In this document: in pieces, positions 1 to 11,937 of the stretch
Layout of the letters: each line of letters opens with the position of its first letter
How positions within the stretch are numbered: the first letter of the stretch is position 1
Source: Erpobdella octoculata
Lineage: Eukaryota > Annelida > Clitellata > Hirudinida > Erpobdellidae
Direction: 5' to 3'
Assembly: GCA_963978895.1 (NCBI GenBank)
Contig: OZ022246.1
Coordinates: forward strand, 1,564,605-1,628,604
Length of the DNA: 64,000 nt
Translations under genes and position numbers: made by a program
The notes under the pieces: generated by a model
What the model was told of the DNA's origin: nothing
Seen by the model: the letters and a program-made list of their open reading frames with translations, nothing else
The model's database searches: none

Positions 1-229
<229 letters not shown>

Positions 230-241
230 AAAATCTTTCAG

Positions 242-3206
242 GTGTCCCTGCTCAGAGCGCACGCCGGCGAGCACCTGCTCTTGACCCTGGCCAGGAGGTC
301 AATGGCCTACAAGGACATCCTGCTGCTTGGCAACGACTGCATCCTACCCAGGCAGAGCAACGACCCGGAGATCAACCGACTGTCAGCCCGGATCTTAGAC
401 GAGGTCGTCGAGCCTCTGAGGGAGGTCCAGGTCGACGATACGGAGCTGGCCTGTCTCAAAACCATCGTCTTCTTCGATCCGGGTGAGTTGCTTGCTGGTT
501 CTCTGTCTGGTCTGTGCTTCGATTATACCGGGTGGGCCAAAAAATGGGACGGTTTCATGCAATCGAATATAATTATCTCAAATTTAGACGAAATATTTCT
601 AAATAAAGTATTGCGATACTGCATTGTTAGCGGAAATACATGTGTTTGGAAATGTTCAAGTCAATTGGACTTGTAGAAGTGGTCGAAAAACTGAATACAA
701 AACAGGGATCCGTCTCACTTTTGTTTGGCCCACCCTGTATATGCTTGGCTCCCAAGAGATTCAATGCGTTATAGACGTCTGTAAAATTTAAAAATGGTCA
801 AACAACTCGGTATAGAGGAGCCTGATGTAGCTCCTCTTTTTCATCATAAATATAACTTTCAGACTTATCAACTTATTTATTGCTAGGTTCTATAGACTTT
901 TTATATTTTTGATTCTGATAATAAACAAATTCAACAACATTTTTTGATTATTTGGCTTGAATCGCCAAAAAATACTATTAAACTAAATCATTTTGTCGGA
1001 GCGGAGAATGTGGCCACTTCAATCAGTAGTCGATCCATCAGCATCCACCATAGATATCGTAAGTTATTTATCTATGGTATCCACCATGTTGGATGACGTC
1101 GTTTCTGTCGATTGAAACTTTGGTGCGAGCGAATCTTTCTTACTTAGGGAAAAGTGCTCAGACGGTGGTGGAGACGCAACAAACGGAGTCCTCAGCTGTG
1201 TAAAACACGTAAAAATGATTTATTCAGTCACCGAGACAATATAATTGGTTGGTTGGCCGACTAGAAGACCATCAATTCCGTCTTGTACTTATTAGAACTG
1301 TGAAAGCGTCTGGCGTTGGTTGGTTTTTAGTGTTGTTTTAGAAGATACTGTAGTATTTGAGAATATAATTGACTGCAATAGGGAGTTCGTTGATGTTGCT
1401 GTTGTTGCTTGAAGGCTGTTCAGATAAGATGAGGTCATCTTCATTTTGCTTGAAAATCTTCTTTGGTGGGCACAACTACGTGTCCTTGAAACTGAAACTG
1501 AAACAGAAAAAAGAGAGAGAGAGAGGGGAGGAGGAGAGAGAGAGGAGAGAGAAGGAGGGAGAAATCAAAAAGAGGGAGATAGAGAGAAGTGAACGAGAGC
1601 AAATAATAAAGCAATGTTTTTAAATGATCCTAAGTGAGAGCCTGAAAAATATAAATGCCCGACAGCTGTCAGTCACCCAGTTTTTTAAAGCGGACATTTT
1701 ATTGCTCTTTCTTTTCTAACTTGTAACTTGTAACTTCTAGCTTAATTTTCTAACTTGTGAATACTTGAAAAAACAATTTCGTCTAATAGTGAACGAAGTT
1801 CTTTAATGATTCATTCATCTGTATCTCGCCGTGTACACAATCCGGAGAAGCGACATCACTTTTACGGATTAAAAATTTAAATTTAAAAATTTAAATTTAA
1901 TGACAATTAAATGAACAAGTCTTATTGAAAAATCAGAAACCGGTTTTTTTTATTTTTTTTATTGCAGACGCTAAAGGAATAAGCGATGCTGCCAGGATAA
2001 AGTCGATCCGATTCCAGGTTCAGGTCAACCTGGAGGACTACATCAACGACAGACAGTACGACACCAGGGGTCGCTTCGGCGAGATCCTCCTCATCTTGCC
2101 CAGCCTGCAGAGCATCACTTACCAGCTCGTCGATCAGATACACTTCGCCAGAACCTACGGCATGGTCAAGGTGGACAACCTGCTGCAGGAGATGCTCCTG
2201 GGTGAGATAGTAATACAGCTCTTTTGTTGTTTCGTTTCAATTATCTATAAACAAAATATAGAACTATTAATGTTTAAAACATTTAGATTATTATGTTTAC
2301 TTTTATTAGGGTTTAAATCAATTGAATTCAATATTAAATTGATATTTTATTAGGCTTTAAATGAATTAAATTAAATATTAAATTGATATTTTATTTGGTT
2401 TGAAATCAATGAAATTAAATATTAATTTAATATTTTATTTGGTTTTAAATCAATTAAGTTCTATATTAAATTGATATTTTATTAGATTTTAAATCAATTG
2501 AATTCAATATTAAATTGATATTTTATCAGGTTTTAAATCAATTAAGTTCAATATTAAATTGATATTTAAATCTATACACATGAAATATTTCCTTCTACTT
2601 CTCTTGTCAAAAAATGTATCGATGAAAAGTAACGTCTTCCCTTCCCTTCAAGGTATCATCGGGGATCACTTCATGTCCAGCATGATGACCTCGGCAGGGC
2701 CCTCTCTCTTCCTCCCCCAGAGAGACCAATCGATCGAGGTCATCCGGATTAACGACCTACCCGCTCCGACCTCTATCGGACTACACCCCCTCTCGCACCT
2801 GGACGCGAACGCCATTCTCGTACCGGACTTCCAGCAATACGTGGACGACAGATCGAGCTCTTTGCAGCAGCAGACCGCCCTAGACCAGGCCGGGCAGCCC
2901 ATGCAGGGAGACTCGCCCCCGCCTCCCAAATCGAACTCTTCGCCGACGGACTCGGCCACCATCAAACTCAGCTTGGTAGCCTCCGGCGAAGAGGGCAGCA
3001 GCGCATTCATCTATCCCGCCTCCGAGGCCGAGCTTCTGGAGCGCATGAAGACCTCGTCGCCGGCCTCGTCATCCCCCTCCACCCCGTCGATGACCATTAG
3101 CAATAAAAACAACAACAACAACAACAACAACAACGGGGGGGATGATTTCTCGACGGACGCCACCTTCAAGCTGTTCGCCCAGCATTTCAAAGCGGAGGCC
3201 GTGTGA
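242..3206 (+). CDS. HNF4: HNF4-type nuclear receptor, 3' part (ligand-binding domain and tail)
   Basis: Three exons are visible: 242-482, 1968-2201 and 2653-3206 (stop TGA). Phases agree and give 342 residues. Seen: the first exon reads [20 protein letters not shown] and then [10 protein letters not shown]; the second has [34 protein letters not shown] and the helix-12 segment [10 protein letters not shown]. These are hallmark HNF4 ligand-binding-domain strings. The last exon is a 184-codon proline/serine-rich F-domain-like tail with an Asn run (AAC/AAT codons near 3108-3135). HNF4 is a homodimeric nuclear transcription factor that binds DR1 elements and constitutively holds fatty acids in its pocket. 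The zinc-finger DNA-binding domain is not present and must lie upstream. The acceptor of the first exon directly follows a TTTA array, and intron 1 carries a MITE at 528-737. Family assignment is very secure; which paralogue is unknown. Confidence 0.95.
528..737. mobile_element. MITE with TATA flanks (CCGGGTGGGCC / GGCCCACCCTG ends)
   Basis: A 210-bp element in the first visible HNF4 intron. Its ends are inverted repeats: left CCGGGTGGGCCAAA and right, read as reverse complement, CAGGGTGGGCCAAAC. Both ends are flanked by TATA (524-527 and 738-741), which fits a TA-type (Tc1/mariner-like) target duplication. It has no coding capacity. The ends resemble those of the MITE at 20477-20713. Confidence 0.75.
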
Positions 3207-5756
3207 GGGCCGACCCGACCCGACCCGGGGTCAAGGTCGGAGCTTTTGAGAGTTTGTTGTTACTGTTCTTGTTATTGTGGTAGTAATTGTCGTTTCAGAT
3301 GCCATGGTGGTGATGAGTGTGGGTGATGTTGTTGTTGTTGTTCGATCTACCTGTGGTGTCGGATTGTTGAAGTCTTTTCGGATTTTTGAAAGCTCGTCGG
3401 ATTGTTGAAGCCTTGTCGGATTGTTGAAACATTGTCGGATTGTTGAAGCCTTGTCGGATTGTTGAAGTCTTGTCGGATTGTTGAAACCTTGTCGGATTGT
3501 TGAAACATTGTCGGATTGTTGAAGCCTTGTCGGATTGTTGAAACCTTTTCTCAATAACGTTCGCTCAATTAAAGTATTTTTTGTTATTATTATTATTATT
3601 ACCATCATTATAATTGCTATAATGTTGTTTATATTATTATTATTATGTTATTGTTGTTGTTTTTATTATTTTGTTGTGTTTATGTTTTTTTACGTTCGTC
3701 TCTCTGCTTGCGACTTGGTTTCATTCAAGTAGAGACGAGACGAATGAATTGCGTTCTGTTGTCCAACAGTTGAGATGAAATTCACCGATTTGAACCGAAA
3801 GAATTATCGTTCCTGCTTGTTTTGTGTGTTCCCCCCACCCCCCCCCCCCCCCCGAAAACCTGTATCGTCCCGTGGAGATGATACGCTGAGATCGTACCGT
3901 ATTTTTCCGCATGTAATGCTCATCTATGATGACCTGGAGAGGGATTAACAAAAATAACGTGGCTTTATAAATAAACAAAATTTGATTGGTAAAATGCATA
4001 CTATATAGAATACATTTGACATATTTTTATTTTCTGGTTAATAGAGTAACATCCTTTTTATGGCTTTTCCAGGCACGTCAGTGTGCGCGTTATATGCGTG
4101 AAAATACGCTACATCCGGGTCTTCTCGTCAAAGTTCCCCCCCCCCTAAGACCTCTGACCCGGCCCAAGCACCCCCTGTTGTCGATATTGAAAATGAATTA
4201 ACTGATTGGCGCGGAGCGATTCTTGAAAGTCTTTTGTTTCTTTTTCATACATATCTACACACGCATATATTATATACACGTATATATAAGTTATATATAT
4301 ATAAATTTTTATTATATTGAAATTGTAATAAATCTTGCCTTCGATCATGTGATTGTTAATATTATTATTATCGATTCAAATTTGTTTCAAGTTGAAGTTG
4401 TTGTTTTTTTGCGGTCGCATGTCTCAAGTCGATTTGTGGGACATTTGTTTTTGTTTTTGTTGGCCCATTAGAACGACCGACGGTGGCGGCGACGAACGAA
4501 TTGAGTTGAAACAATATGGCCGATCTCTCTCTCTGGCGTGGTGGGTCGTCCCCCCCTCTACCCCTCCACCCTCCTCTTCCTCTTTTTTTCATCGGCATTC
4601 ATCTGTGTTCTTCACGTAAACATGTGTTTTAATTCTCTGATTTTTATAAAAATTTCTCATCAGGCCCTCCCTCTTTTCTTTTCTTTCTTTTTTTCTTTTT
4701 TTTTTCTTTCTCTCTTGTTTTTATTTTCGTAATTTTCTGTTGTCGTCATTTTGCTTTGTTCTCCTGGTAAATAATTTTTGAAAAGAAAATTTACTAATTG
4801 TTTGTTTACCCACACACTAAACACATACACATAATCCAAAGACACGCATACACCAAATACACATCCACACCAAACACACACACACACATACATACACCAA
4901 ACATACATACCAAAAATACACAGCTATTAACTCATATTTTTACATACAAAGCGATGGTCAGAAAATCTAGACGGAAGAAATAACTATCAAACCACTCGAC
5001 AATTAAACCCAAATGACGTAATGATATAAAAATCAGTGTTCCAGTTAAACACGTATTTTAATAATAGTTAATTATTAATTTGGTTTAGTTACAAGTGCCT
5101 ACTAAATAAAGTGTTACTTTATCGAGTATACCTGAACATTTATAGCTTTATAACTTTTTCGAGAGACACTGTTGTCATTCCAAATTAGAATGTTCTTGAC
5201 ATGGTGGCCATGTTTCTCTGTAATCGAGCTTTTAAAAGAAATTTAAAAAAAAAAGTTTTTAACTTATCTTTTTTATTCTCGATTACGTAATTTAACAATG
5301 AAAAACAAATAAAATTTAAAAAAAAACATCTCTTAAATCAAAAGCTTTAATTAGCAAGTCGCTAACAGTCGCCAAATCGGCTAGATTTATTCATTTGTTT
5401 ATGCTATAAAGTAGAGTTGGAAAAAAATGAACTTTTTTTCGGGTAGTTAATACATTAAACCCAGGCATGCTGATGTTATTTAATGCTTGAACAACGTGAC
5501 AGGGAGTACCCATAAGTTTGTTGTTTTGTATTTTTTGGTCTCCTACGAATCCTTATAATAGCTAAAATATTGCGATTACTGTTCAGAGGGAGTTACTGGA
5601 ATGTGTTGAATTTTCAGTTTAAGTGAATATTATCAGAAAACTCTGTCAAGACAGGCTCTTTCTTCTTTCGCATCACAAGTCGAATGGCTGGTATCAATCA
5701 CCTTTCTAGTGCATAAAATGTGTTTTTTCAGTGTTTTTTAACTTGACCGTACATTG
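3207..5756 (+). other. HNF4 3' UTR and intergenic DNA
   Basis: This 2.5-kb stretch follows the HNF4 stop. It holds the 19-bp tandem repeat at 3353-3543, ATT-rich runs (3585-3665), a poly-C tract (about 3831-3853), pyrimidine tracts (4550-4720) and a CA-rich patch (4810-4920). Several AATAAA hexamers occur (for example near 5104) but none can be assigned confidently as the polyadenylation signal. I see no further coding exon. Confidence 0.6.
3353..3543 (+). repeat. 19-bp minisatellite in HNF4 3' UTR
   Basis: About ten head-to-tail copies of NNNTTGTCGGATTGTTGAA, where the first three bases alternate among GCC, ACA, GTC and ACC. The first three copies are more diverged than the rest. Because the unit is not a multiple of three, reading the minus strand gives a cycling artefact ORF rather than a gene. 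Confidence 0.9.
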
Positions 5757-5993
5757 AGACTGACCTCACCTCACCTGACCTTACCTGACCTTACCTGACC
5801 TTACCTTACCTGACCTGACCTGACCTGACCTGACCTGACCTGACCTGACCTGACCTGACCTGACCTGACCTGACCTGACCTGACCTGACCTGACCTGACC
5901 TGACCTGACCTGACCTGACCTGACCTGACCTTACCTTACCTTAACTTACCTTACCTCACCTTACCTTACCTTACCTGACTTGACCTGACCTGA
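5757..5993 (+). repeat. (TGACC)n pentamer array
   Basis: A pentanucleotide array. The centre, about 5816-5930, is perfect TGACC; the flanks carry TTACC and TCACC variants. Read on the minus strand it is GGTCA, so every unit contains an overlapping AGGTCA nuclear-receptor half-site. Confidence 0.93.
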
Positions 5994-8057
5994 CAGCATA
6001 GAAGTTTGGTCTTTTTCACAAATTCACCTTCAATGTCATATCTCTGATCATCTCAACAGTGGCTTATAAGCATTTAGGTCTCTGGCATGAAATTTCATCA
6101 GCATAAAAAAGAGGATTTCCTAATTTCAAGACTTCATTTAGCATTTTATTTTGCATATATATATATCATCCAAAAAAAAACTTTTATTGTATAAGTCTGC
6201 TAAAAAGACAATTGTCGGTACTTCTTAAGGAGACGAGAAGAGAGTAATTCATTACAAGGGCGTGATGATATGTGCGTTATTTTTTTTATTTACTGCGAAA
6301 ACATGAACTTTTTCTAATTTTTTTCTGAACTACTAGTCTACTAGCGAAGTCGGTTTACCATAGGCTGATCCGATTTGCCATAATTAATACGTTGATAGAC
6401 TGATCTGAACCGAGGTTTCGGAATCCTGAATTCCGAGATTGGGCAATGGGATGTCTGGATATAAAACTATAACTGTATAGGTACTCAATACTCTTTGCTT
6501 AGTAATGATGCGATGAATCGTAGACTCCTGTTTGTACGTATCTAGGAGTCTATGGATGAATCAACGTTTTTTAAAATAATTTTTTATCATTCAAAGTTGC
6601 AAATCACATTGAGTAGGCTGAACGTCTCTCTTTACTTGTGAACGTGCATTGTCAAGGTTCTGGAAATTGTACAAAAAGCATCATCGAGAGTTCTACCAGC
6701 TAGACCACAGGCAGAAAAAATACCTACTTTTCTGCAGGAAGTTAAATTGCTTTTTTTTTTTATCAAAATCAGATCAGAAATTAAATTCTTAAGCTTTTTT
6801 TTTATTAAAGAGCTATTTCACTAAAATAAATTATTACAAATAAGTGTATATTTCAAATTGCGTTACTGTATTGGTCACGAAACCCGATCTCAATCCCGAA
6901 ACCCCGGGATTGACAAATTTTCAAGGATAACACTTTACCAGCTTGGCTAACCTAACAACATGTTACATATAGTAACGGATTTATGAACTTATGACAGGGA
7001 AGCGGGTCTCAACTTTTTTTCTATAATGTCCCCCTCGATGTCCCCCTCGATGTCCCCCTCGATGTCCCCCATAATCTAATTGAATTCGGGGCCCGTTGAG
7101 TTTAAAGAAAACTCATAAAATTTTGTTTTTCAAGTTTTACAAGTTCTAACCAAAAAAAATTAGGTAAGCTTCATATTCACGCTATGTAGTCGCACGAACT
7201 TTTTATTTCAATTGTCTATTTAAAATTTTTATCATTCTAAGAAGAACAATAATCAAAAATTGCATCTTTACCTATAATTTTATTGTAGGTACTCTTCTCT
7301 GGAAATAGATATTCAGATATAATACAAAATAAAAATGCGTGAAGATCCTTATTGATGGATATTATTTCATATTATTTATTATAATTTAGGTATTCAAGCT
7401 CAGATCGTGGCGTAGGTATTCTAGACAAAATAGACATCAATGATTCTTTGATTTGATTTGATTTGATTTGATCAGTGTGTAGTATTTCAGTTAATTTTTG
7501 CCTGCCTCCTGTAGTAGTAGTCTGACACTCATGTGCTAGTGATTCTTGCATATTGTAAGTCTTACTCATTTTTGTTCTATGAAAATCCGGGACCTCCCGG
7601 TACACTTACTCAAAGACTCAAACAAAGTCTAGTAAAGTTGATTTTACCTTTTTGGAGGGATAGCAGTGAGTCTAATGTCTATTGACACAGACTTCATCCT
7701 ACTGATCCTTCCTCTTTATGTAATGGTCCAAGTCAGAAGTAGTCTATAGGTATATAGGCCTTTAGATGACGTTTAGTGATAGAAGTATGGAACTCACAGG
7801 CTGGGAACATTCACATTGATGAGCTCATTGTCACAAGCATTAATTAAACGTTGTATATAGTAGGACTATAGTAAGGTCACTATACAGATGTAACAACTGG
7901 TCACACATGATTTAGAATCATCTGCCTAAAATTTTGACTTTTCTTTACATTTCTATGGTAAACAAAAGCTTTTCACGTGATGCAGATCGGACAGCTGTTG
8001 TTTATGGATAATTATTAATAAAAAAAAAATGATAAAAACTTGCGAAAAGTTGTTGCC
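5994..8057. other. Intergenic DNA upstream of FLCN
   Basis: About 2 kb with no exon that I can support. It contains a 12-bp direct repeat of TGTCCCCCTCGA (about 7027-7065), a short TTTGA run (about 7446-7472) and the proximal FLCN promoter region with CACGTG at 7974-7979. Confidence 0.6.
7974..7979. promoter_or_regulatory. CACGTG E-box (CLEAR-like) in FLCN promoter
   Basis: CACGTG within TTTCACGTGATG, 78 bp upstream of the FLCN start codon. In vertebrates FLCN is a TFEB/TFE3 target through CLEAR elements (GTCACGTGAC core). A one-base flank mismatch leaves this CLEAR-like rather than perfect. A CAGCTG E-box lies about 13 bp downstream. Confidence 0.45.
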
Positions 8058-11000
8058 ATGAATACGATTATCTCGTTGTGCCATTTTTGTGAAATTCACG
8101 GTCCTGCAGTTTTGTTTTGCACCCAAGAAATTTTGAAGCCAAAAAACTCAGCAAGTTGCTCATCTGCTAACTGTACTGACGATTATGGATTTCTGCAATC
8201 GTATTTGACAACTAGTCAGAGTGTTGATGGCGATGAAAATAAAGTTGGTTCCGAAATATCCACATCAAAAAAGTGCCGCAGATCCAGCGAATCATGTGAT
8301 GTAAGTAAACTTGATAAACTTCTATTTAATTTAGTATTTGTTGCCATGCATGGCAATCGCTTTGTATAGCGTTCTAAATTATTAGTCATTTTCTGTCTGT
8401 ATACCGATAATCTACAATAATTAATTTGCATGTGCCTCTGTATTCTGCCCAAAAGGCCTCCAAAAGGGGGTTGGGGAAAGGTTAGTAAGTAACGTAACTA
8501 CTGTTTGTATATTTATATTCAAAATATTCAGCCATACCATACAAGTATTGTTTATTCTTATCGAATTCAACTCGGGTACTGTACTATGAGATCACCGTTG
8601 ATATTTGCTTTTTCGGATGAAGTTGAAACATGTAATGAATGCATAGAAGGGAATTTTTTTCTAGGCGTGTCAGTCTTTCAAAACTGCAGCACCTGGTTTT
8701 ATGAGCAGTGATGAGGCCAGCTCGAAAGTGTTCATCAGCACTCAACACCCGTACGAAAACATGGCTTTTAAAATAGTCCGACAGACTTGCGTCCAGAGTA
8801 TCTCTTGTGAGGTAGTTTAGTTATGATTTACCATTATTATTAAATTATTATTAAAAACGACAATTTACATAGCGACATATGCCGCAGAAGCCGCTTGAAG
8901 AGCGCTTAACAGAACAGTTGCAAAAATTGATTTTTTTTTACATTTAGACAACGGAATTAAAATGTATATTATTCTCCTTTGCGCCCCCCAGCAATGTCCG
9001 GGGCAGGTCGGCCCGATGTTCTTCGGTGAGGACGGGGGACCGAACACGTTCAGTTACAAGTTCTTCCTCAAGGATTTTCACTCGAGGGGTTTCAAGCGGA
9101 GTTACAGTATCAACATCATCTCGAGGGATCGCATCTTCCTGCTCGACTCGTGGGAGTTTTTCGTCCGGAATCTCGAGGAGGTCGTCCTCGGGCTGAAGAC
9201 CGACGCCGACGAGGTTTTCAACGTCGAACACTCTCAGCACGGCTCAGGTGTGCCGTAGCGGATTAAATTTATTCCATTTTTAGTTTAAAAAATATATAAT
9301 TATGACATGATAATTGTGGTATAAGTCATTTTTGTTTAAGAACTGAGGGGGTCCTTTTAGTGGGATGTAAATCCCTTTGGGCCTGCATTTTGATATCACT
9401 TGACGCTGTAGTCATTGTTTTGTTTGCTTTTAATTTCTTTTATGTTGTGTTTTGTTTGATGTCAATAAATATAAAAATAAAAAAAAATAATTTTAAAAAT
9501 TAGTTTATTCATTGCTATACTCTTACGACTTGAAGGTACGGCGTGCAAGTCGCCCACGATTTCTTCGTCGTCGTCGCTATCGGCGATACACCAGAAGTCG
9601 TTCAGGCAGCAGAAGGGGCACGGCAAGCAGGCCCGGTCGCTCTGCGACGTTACCGGGAATCCCGACCTGTTCGCCCACTTGCACCGATCCTTCGTCCGCC
9701 TGATGAAGACGAGCTCCGAGAGATTGAAGGAGAGCGTCCCGACCGGGAATAATCAGCATCTCGTCGACCTGAACAAGCAAGAAGGTGATCTTGATAATGA
9801 TCTTGATAATGATCTTTCGGTTCGGCCGTCTCTACGGCTGTAATGTTACGGACGCGTCTCGAGCTCGGCTGTTTAGTTTGCTATTTTTTTTTACGCCAAT
9901 GTTTCAGAAACTGAAGAAGGTTTCGTAAAGGTTTTCAGTCTGCCAGTGAAGGAGTGCGATGAAAAAGAAGTTCGAGCTTCGTCCGAAGACAAATCCGTTG
10001 CCGTTTTTACGCATCTGAGGAGTTTGTTGAAGGTATTTTTATGTAGTTGTATACAGAACGGTTCTTTAGGTAACATGTCTTTTATGTTTTCCCTTTTTTT
10101 AAATTCCGTTCGATTTTTAAAGCTTCTTATTTTATGTTTTTCTTAATTTTATATGTGTCGGGTCAGCTTATTGAAGATGAATTAAATATGAATTGAATTT
10201 AGTTTTGGTCGTCACTTTCGCGTTCGGGCGGAGAAGACATCTGCTAGTTCTGAGACGTAAATTTTTTACAGGTGTTGGGTCAGTCGACATTTGCAGAGGT
10301 CATCTATCACGTTCTCATCGGCACGCAAATCCTTGTCAGGGCGCAGGACAAAGAAGTGACCAGGTCCATCATCGATTGCTTTAAGGTTAGTTGTTTGCAT
10401 TTTTCTTTAAGAAGGAGGTGGTTTTTATTATGCTAGTGATGATGACATTTTAGGAATGAATTATTGTGTGGGTGAGTGAGTGAATGAGTGAGTGAGTGAG
10501 TGAGTGAGTGAGCGAGTGAGTGAGTGAGTGAGTGAGTGAGTGAGTGAGTGAGTGAGTGAGTGAGTGAGTGAGTGAGTGAGTGAGTGAGTGAGTGAGTGAA
10601 AGGGAGCAGGGCTGTTATTTGACAAATTTACTTCTGTTTAATAAAGTTTGTTTTTACGATTATTTGGTGTTTGTTTTAGAATAAGCATAAAAATAAATAA
10701 ATGTATATTATTTTATTATTATTATTATTTAAAAACAAGTTTAAAACAAAAGGTCCTGGTCCCAGACGGTTGCCAGAACATCAGGTACCACACCAACAAC
10801 TACAACGAGTCCATGCATTGCAACTTCATCGGAATGCCCCTGCTTCCCCTTCTGCCTCCCGACCTGAGGCCGTGCCTCCTTCTGGACGTCAGCGGGGTGC
10901 ACACCCTGAAGAAGACCCCCCCGGTCGACAGGGGCAGAATCTACGAGTGCCTGAGAGGGGAGATCGAAGAGCTCTTACTGAGATACTACATGGTGACCTT

Positions 11001-11937
11001 CGAGAAAGTTCACTTGCCTGTAAAAAGTTTGTTTTAATTTAAAAAGTAACTTCTGAAACTAAAGTTCAGTAAAAATAAATATGAATAAATTAATATATTA
11101 AGTTAATGCAGTTAATTGATTAGCCAATGATTTTCTATCTACATTTCAAAGTGAGACTGCTTTGAACTAACAAAGAGATTTTATTGTATTGATATATATT
11201 ATGTTTTAAATTTATTTAAATACTTTGAAGTATTTGAGTATTTTATATATATATTATATATTGAATATTTTAAAACTTATTTGTGTGTAATTATATACGT
11301 AAATATATTTTTCCAAATACGTTTCCACCCAGATCCGACCATTCTGGAGAACGTGGAGAAGATCATTCTAAACGAGTGCCTTGATAATTCCATCGTTGAC
11401 TTGTGTCTGGCATCTCTCAAGGAGGACTGGTTCAAGTAATCTGGCTTTTATTTTATCCACTTATTTTTAATGACACTCCGTGGCAGGGTGAGAGGAGGAG
11501 GGGGCAAAAAAGTTGAAATATTTAATTCGATATCCACTTCTTTTAAATGAATGTTATACAAAATTAATTTTTTTCTTTTTACTTTTGAGTTTTTTGTTGT
11601 TTTTTCCATTTTGTTTGTCCTTTTACTTGTTTCTTTTTTAATTTCTCAATTTTGTAATGAAAATTCATAGTAGATCATATTCATAAAATTTTTATTCTTC
11701 AATAAAAATGTTTACATAATTTGTGTGTGTGTGTGTGTGTTTATAATCATAGCTTATTTATGTTTTTTCTGCAGCAAAGCCAAAGCTTACTTCATGTATA
11801 CCAAGACGGGCCAGAGGTCGAAGAATGACCTTGATAGATTTCTGCAGGTGCTTGGAGCTCGGGTGGAAGACAAGATCGTGTTGACGTTCTGGATGACCGC
11901 CATATTTCCGAAAGACATTCAGGCTGAGAACCGGTAG
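8058..11937 (+). CDS. FLCN: Folliculin
   Basis: Nine exons: 8058-8300, 8665-8811, 8992-9247, 9536-9784, 9908-10032, 10272-10385, 10753-11026, 11333-11435 and 11775-11937 (stop TAG). All phases agree and give 557 residues (human 579). Seen: N-terminus MNTIISLCHFCEIHGPAVLF, then the PGQVGPMFFGED and HSRGFKRSYSI segments of the longin region, and a C-terminal DENN region with HCNFIGM, NPTILENVEK and ASLKEDW. Folliculin with FNIP forms a lysosomal GAP for RagC/D and controls mTORC1 and TFE3/TFEB signalling. The arginine-rich GFKRSYS stretch aligns with the vertebrate segment that carries the catalytic arginine finger. The start was chosen because its first ten residues match the family start; an upstream in-frame extension is non-canonical. 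The exon-7 donor (AAAAA/GTTTGT) is the least certain boundary. An AATAAA at 12058-12063 is a likely polyadenylation signal. Confidence 0.96.
10471..10600 (+). repeat. (TGAG)n microsatellite
   Basis: A TGAG tetranucleotide array with a few interruptions (TGAA, CGAG). It lies in the intron between FLCN exons 6 and 7. Confidence 0.95.

Noticed and set aside
3231..3608. 125-codon minus-strand ORF with NPTRLQQSD repeats
   Set aside because: Artefact of the 19-bp repeat in the HNF4 3' UTR.
8964..9240. Minus-strand 98-codon ORF opposite FLCN exon 3
   Set aside because: Shadow of the coding exon; the plus-strand frame is clearly folliculin.
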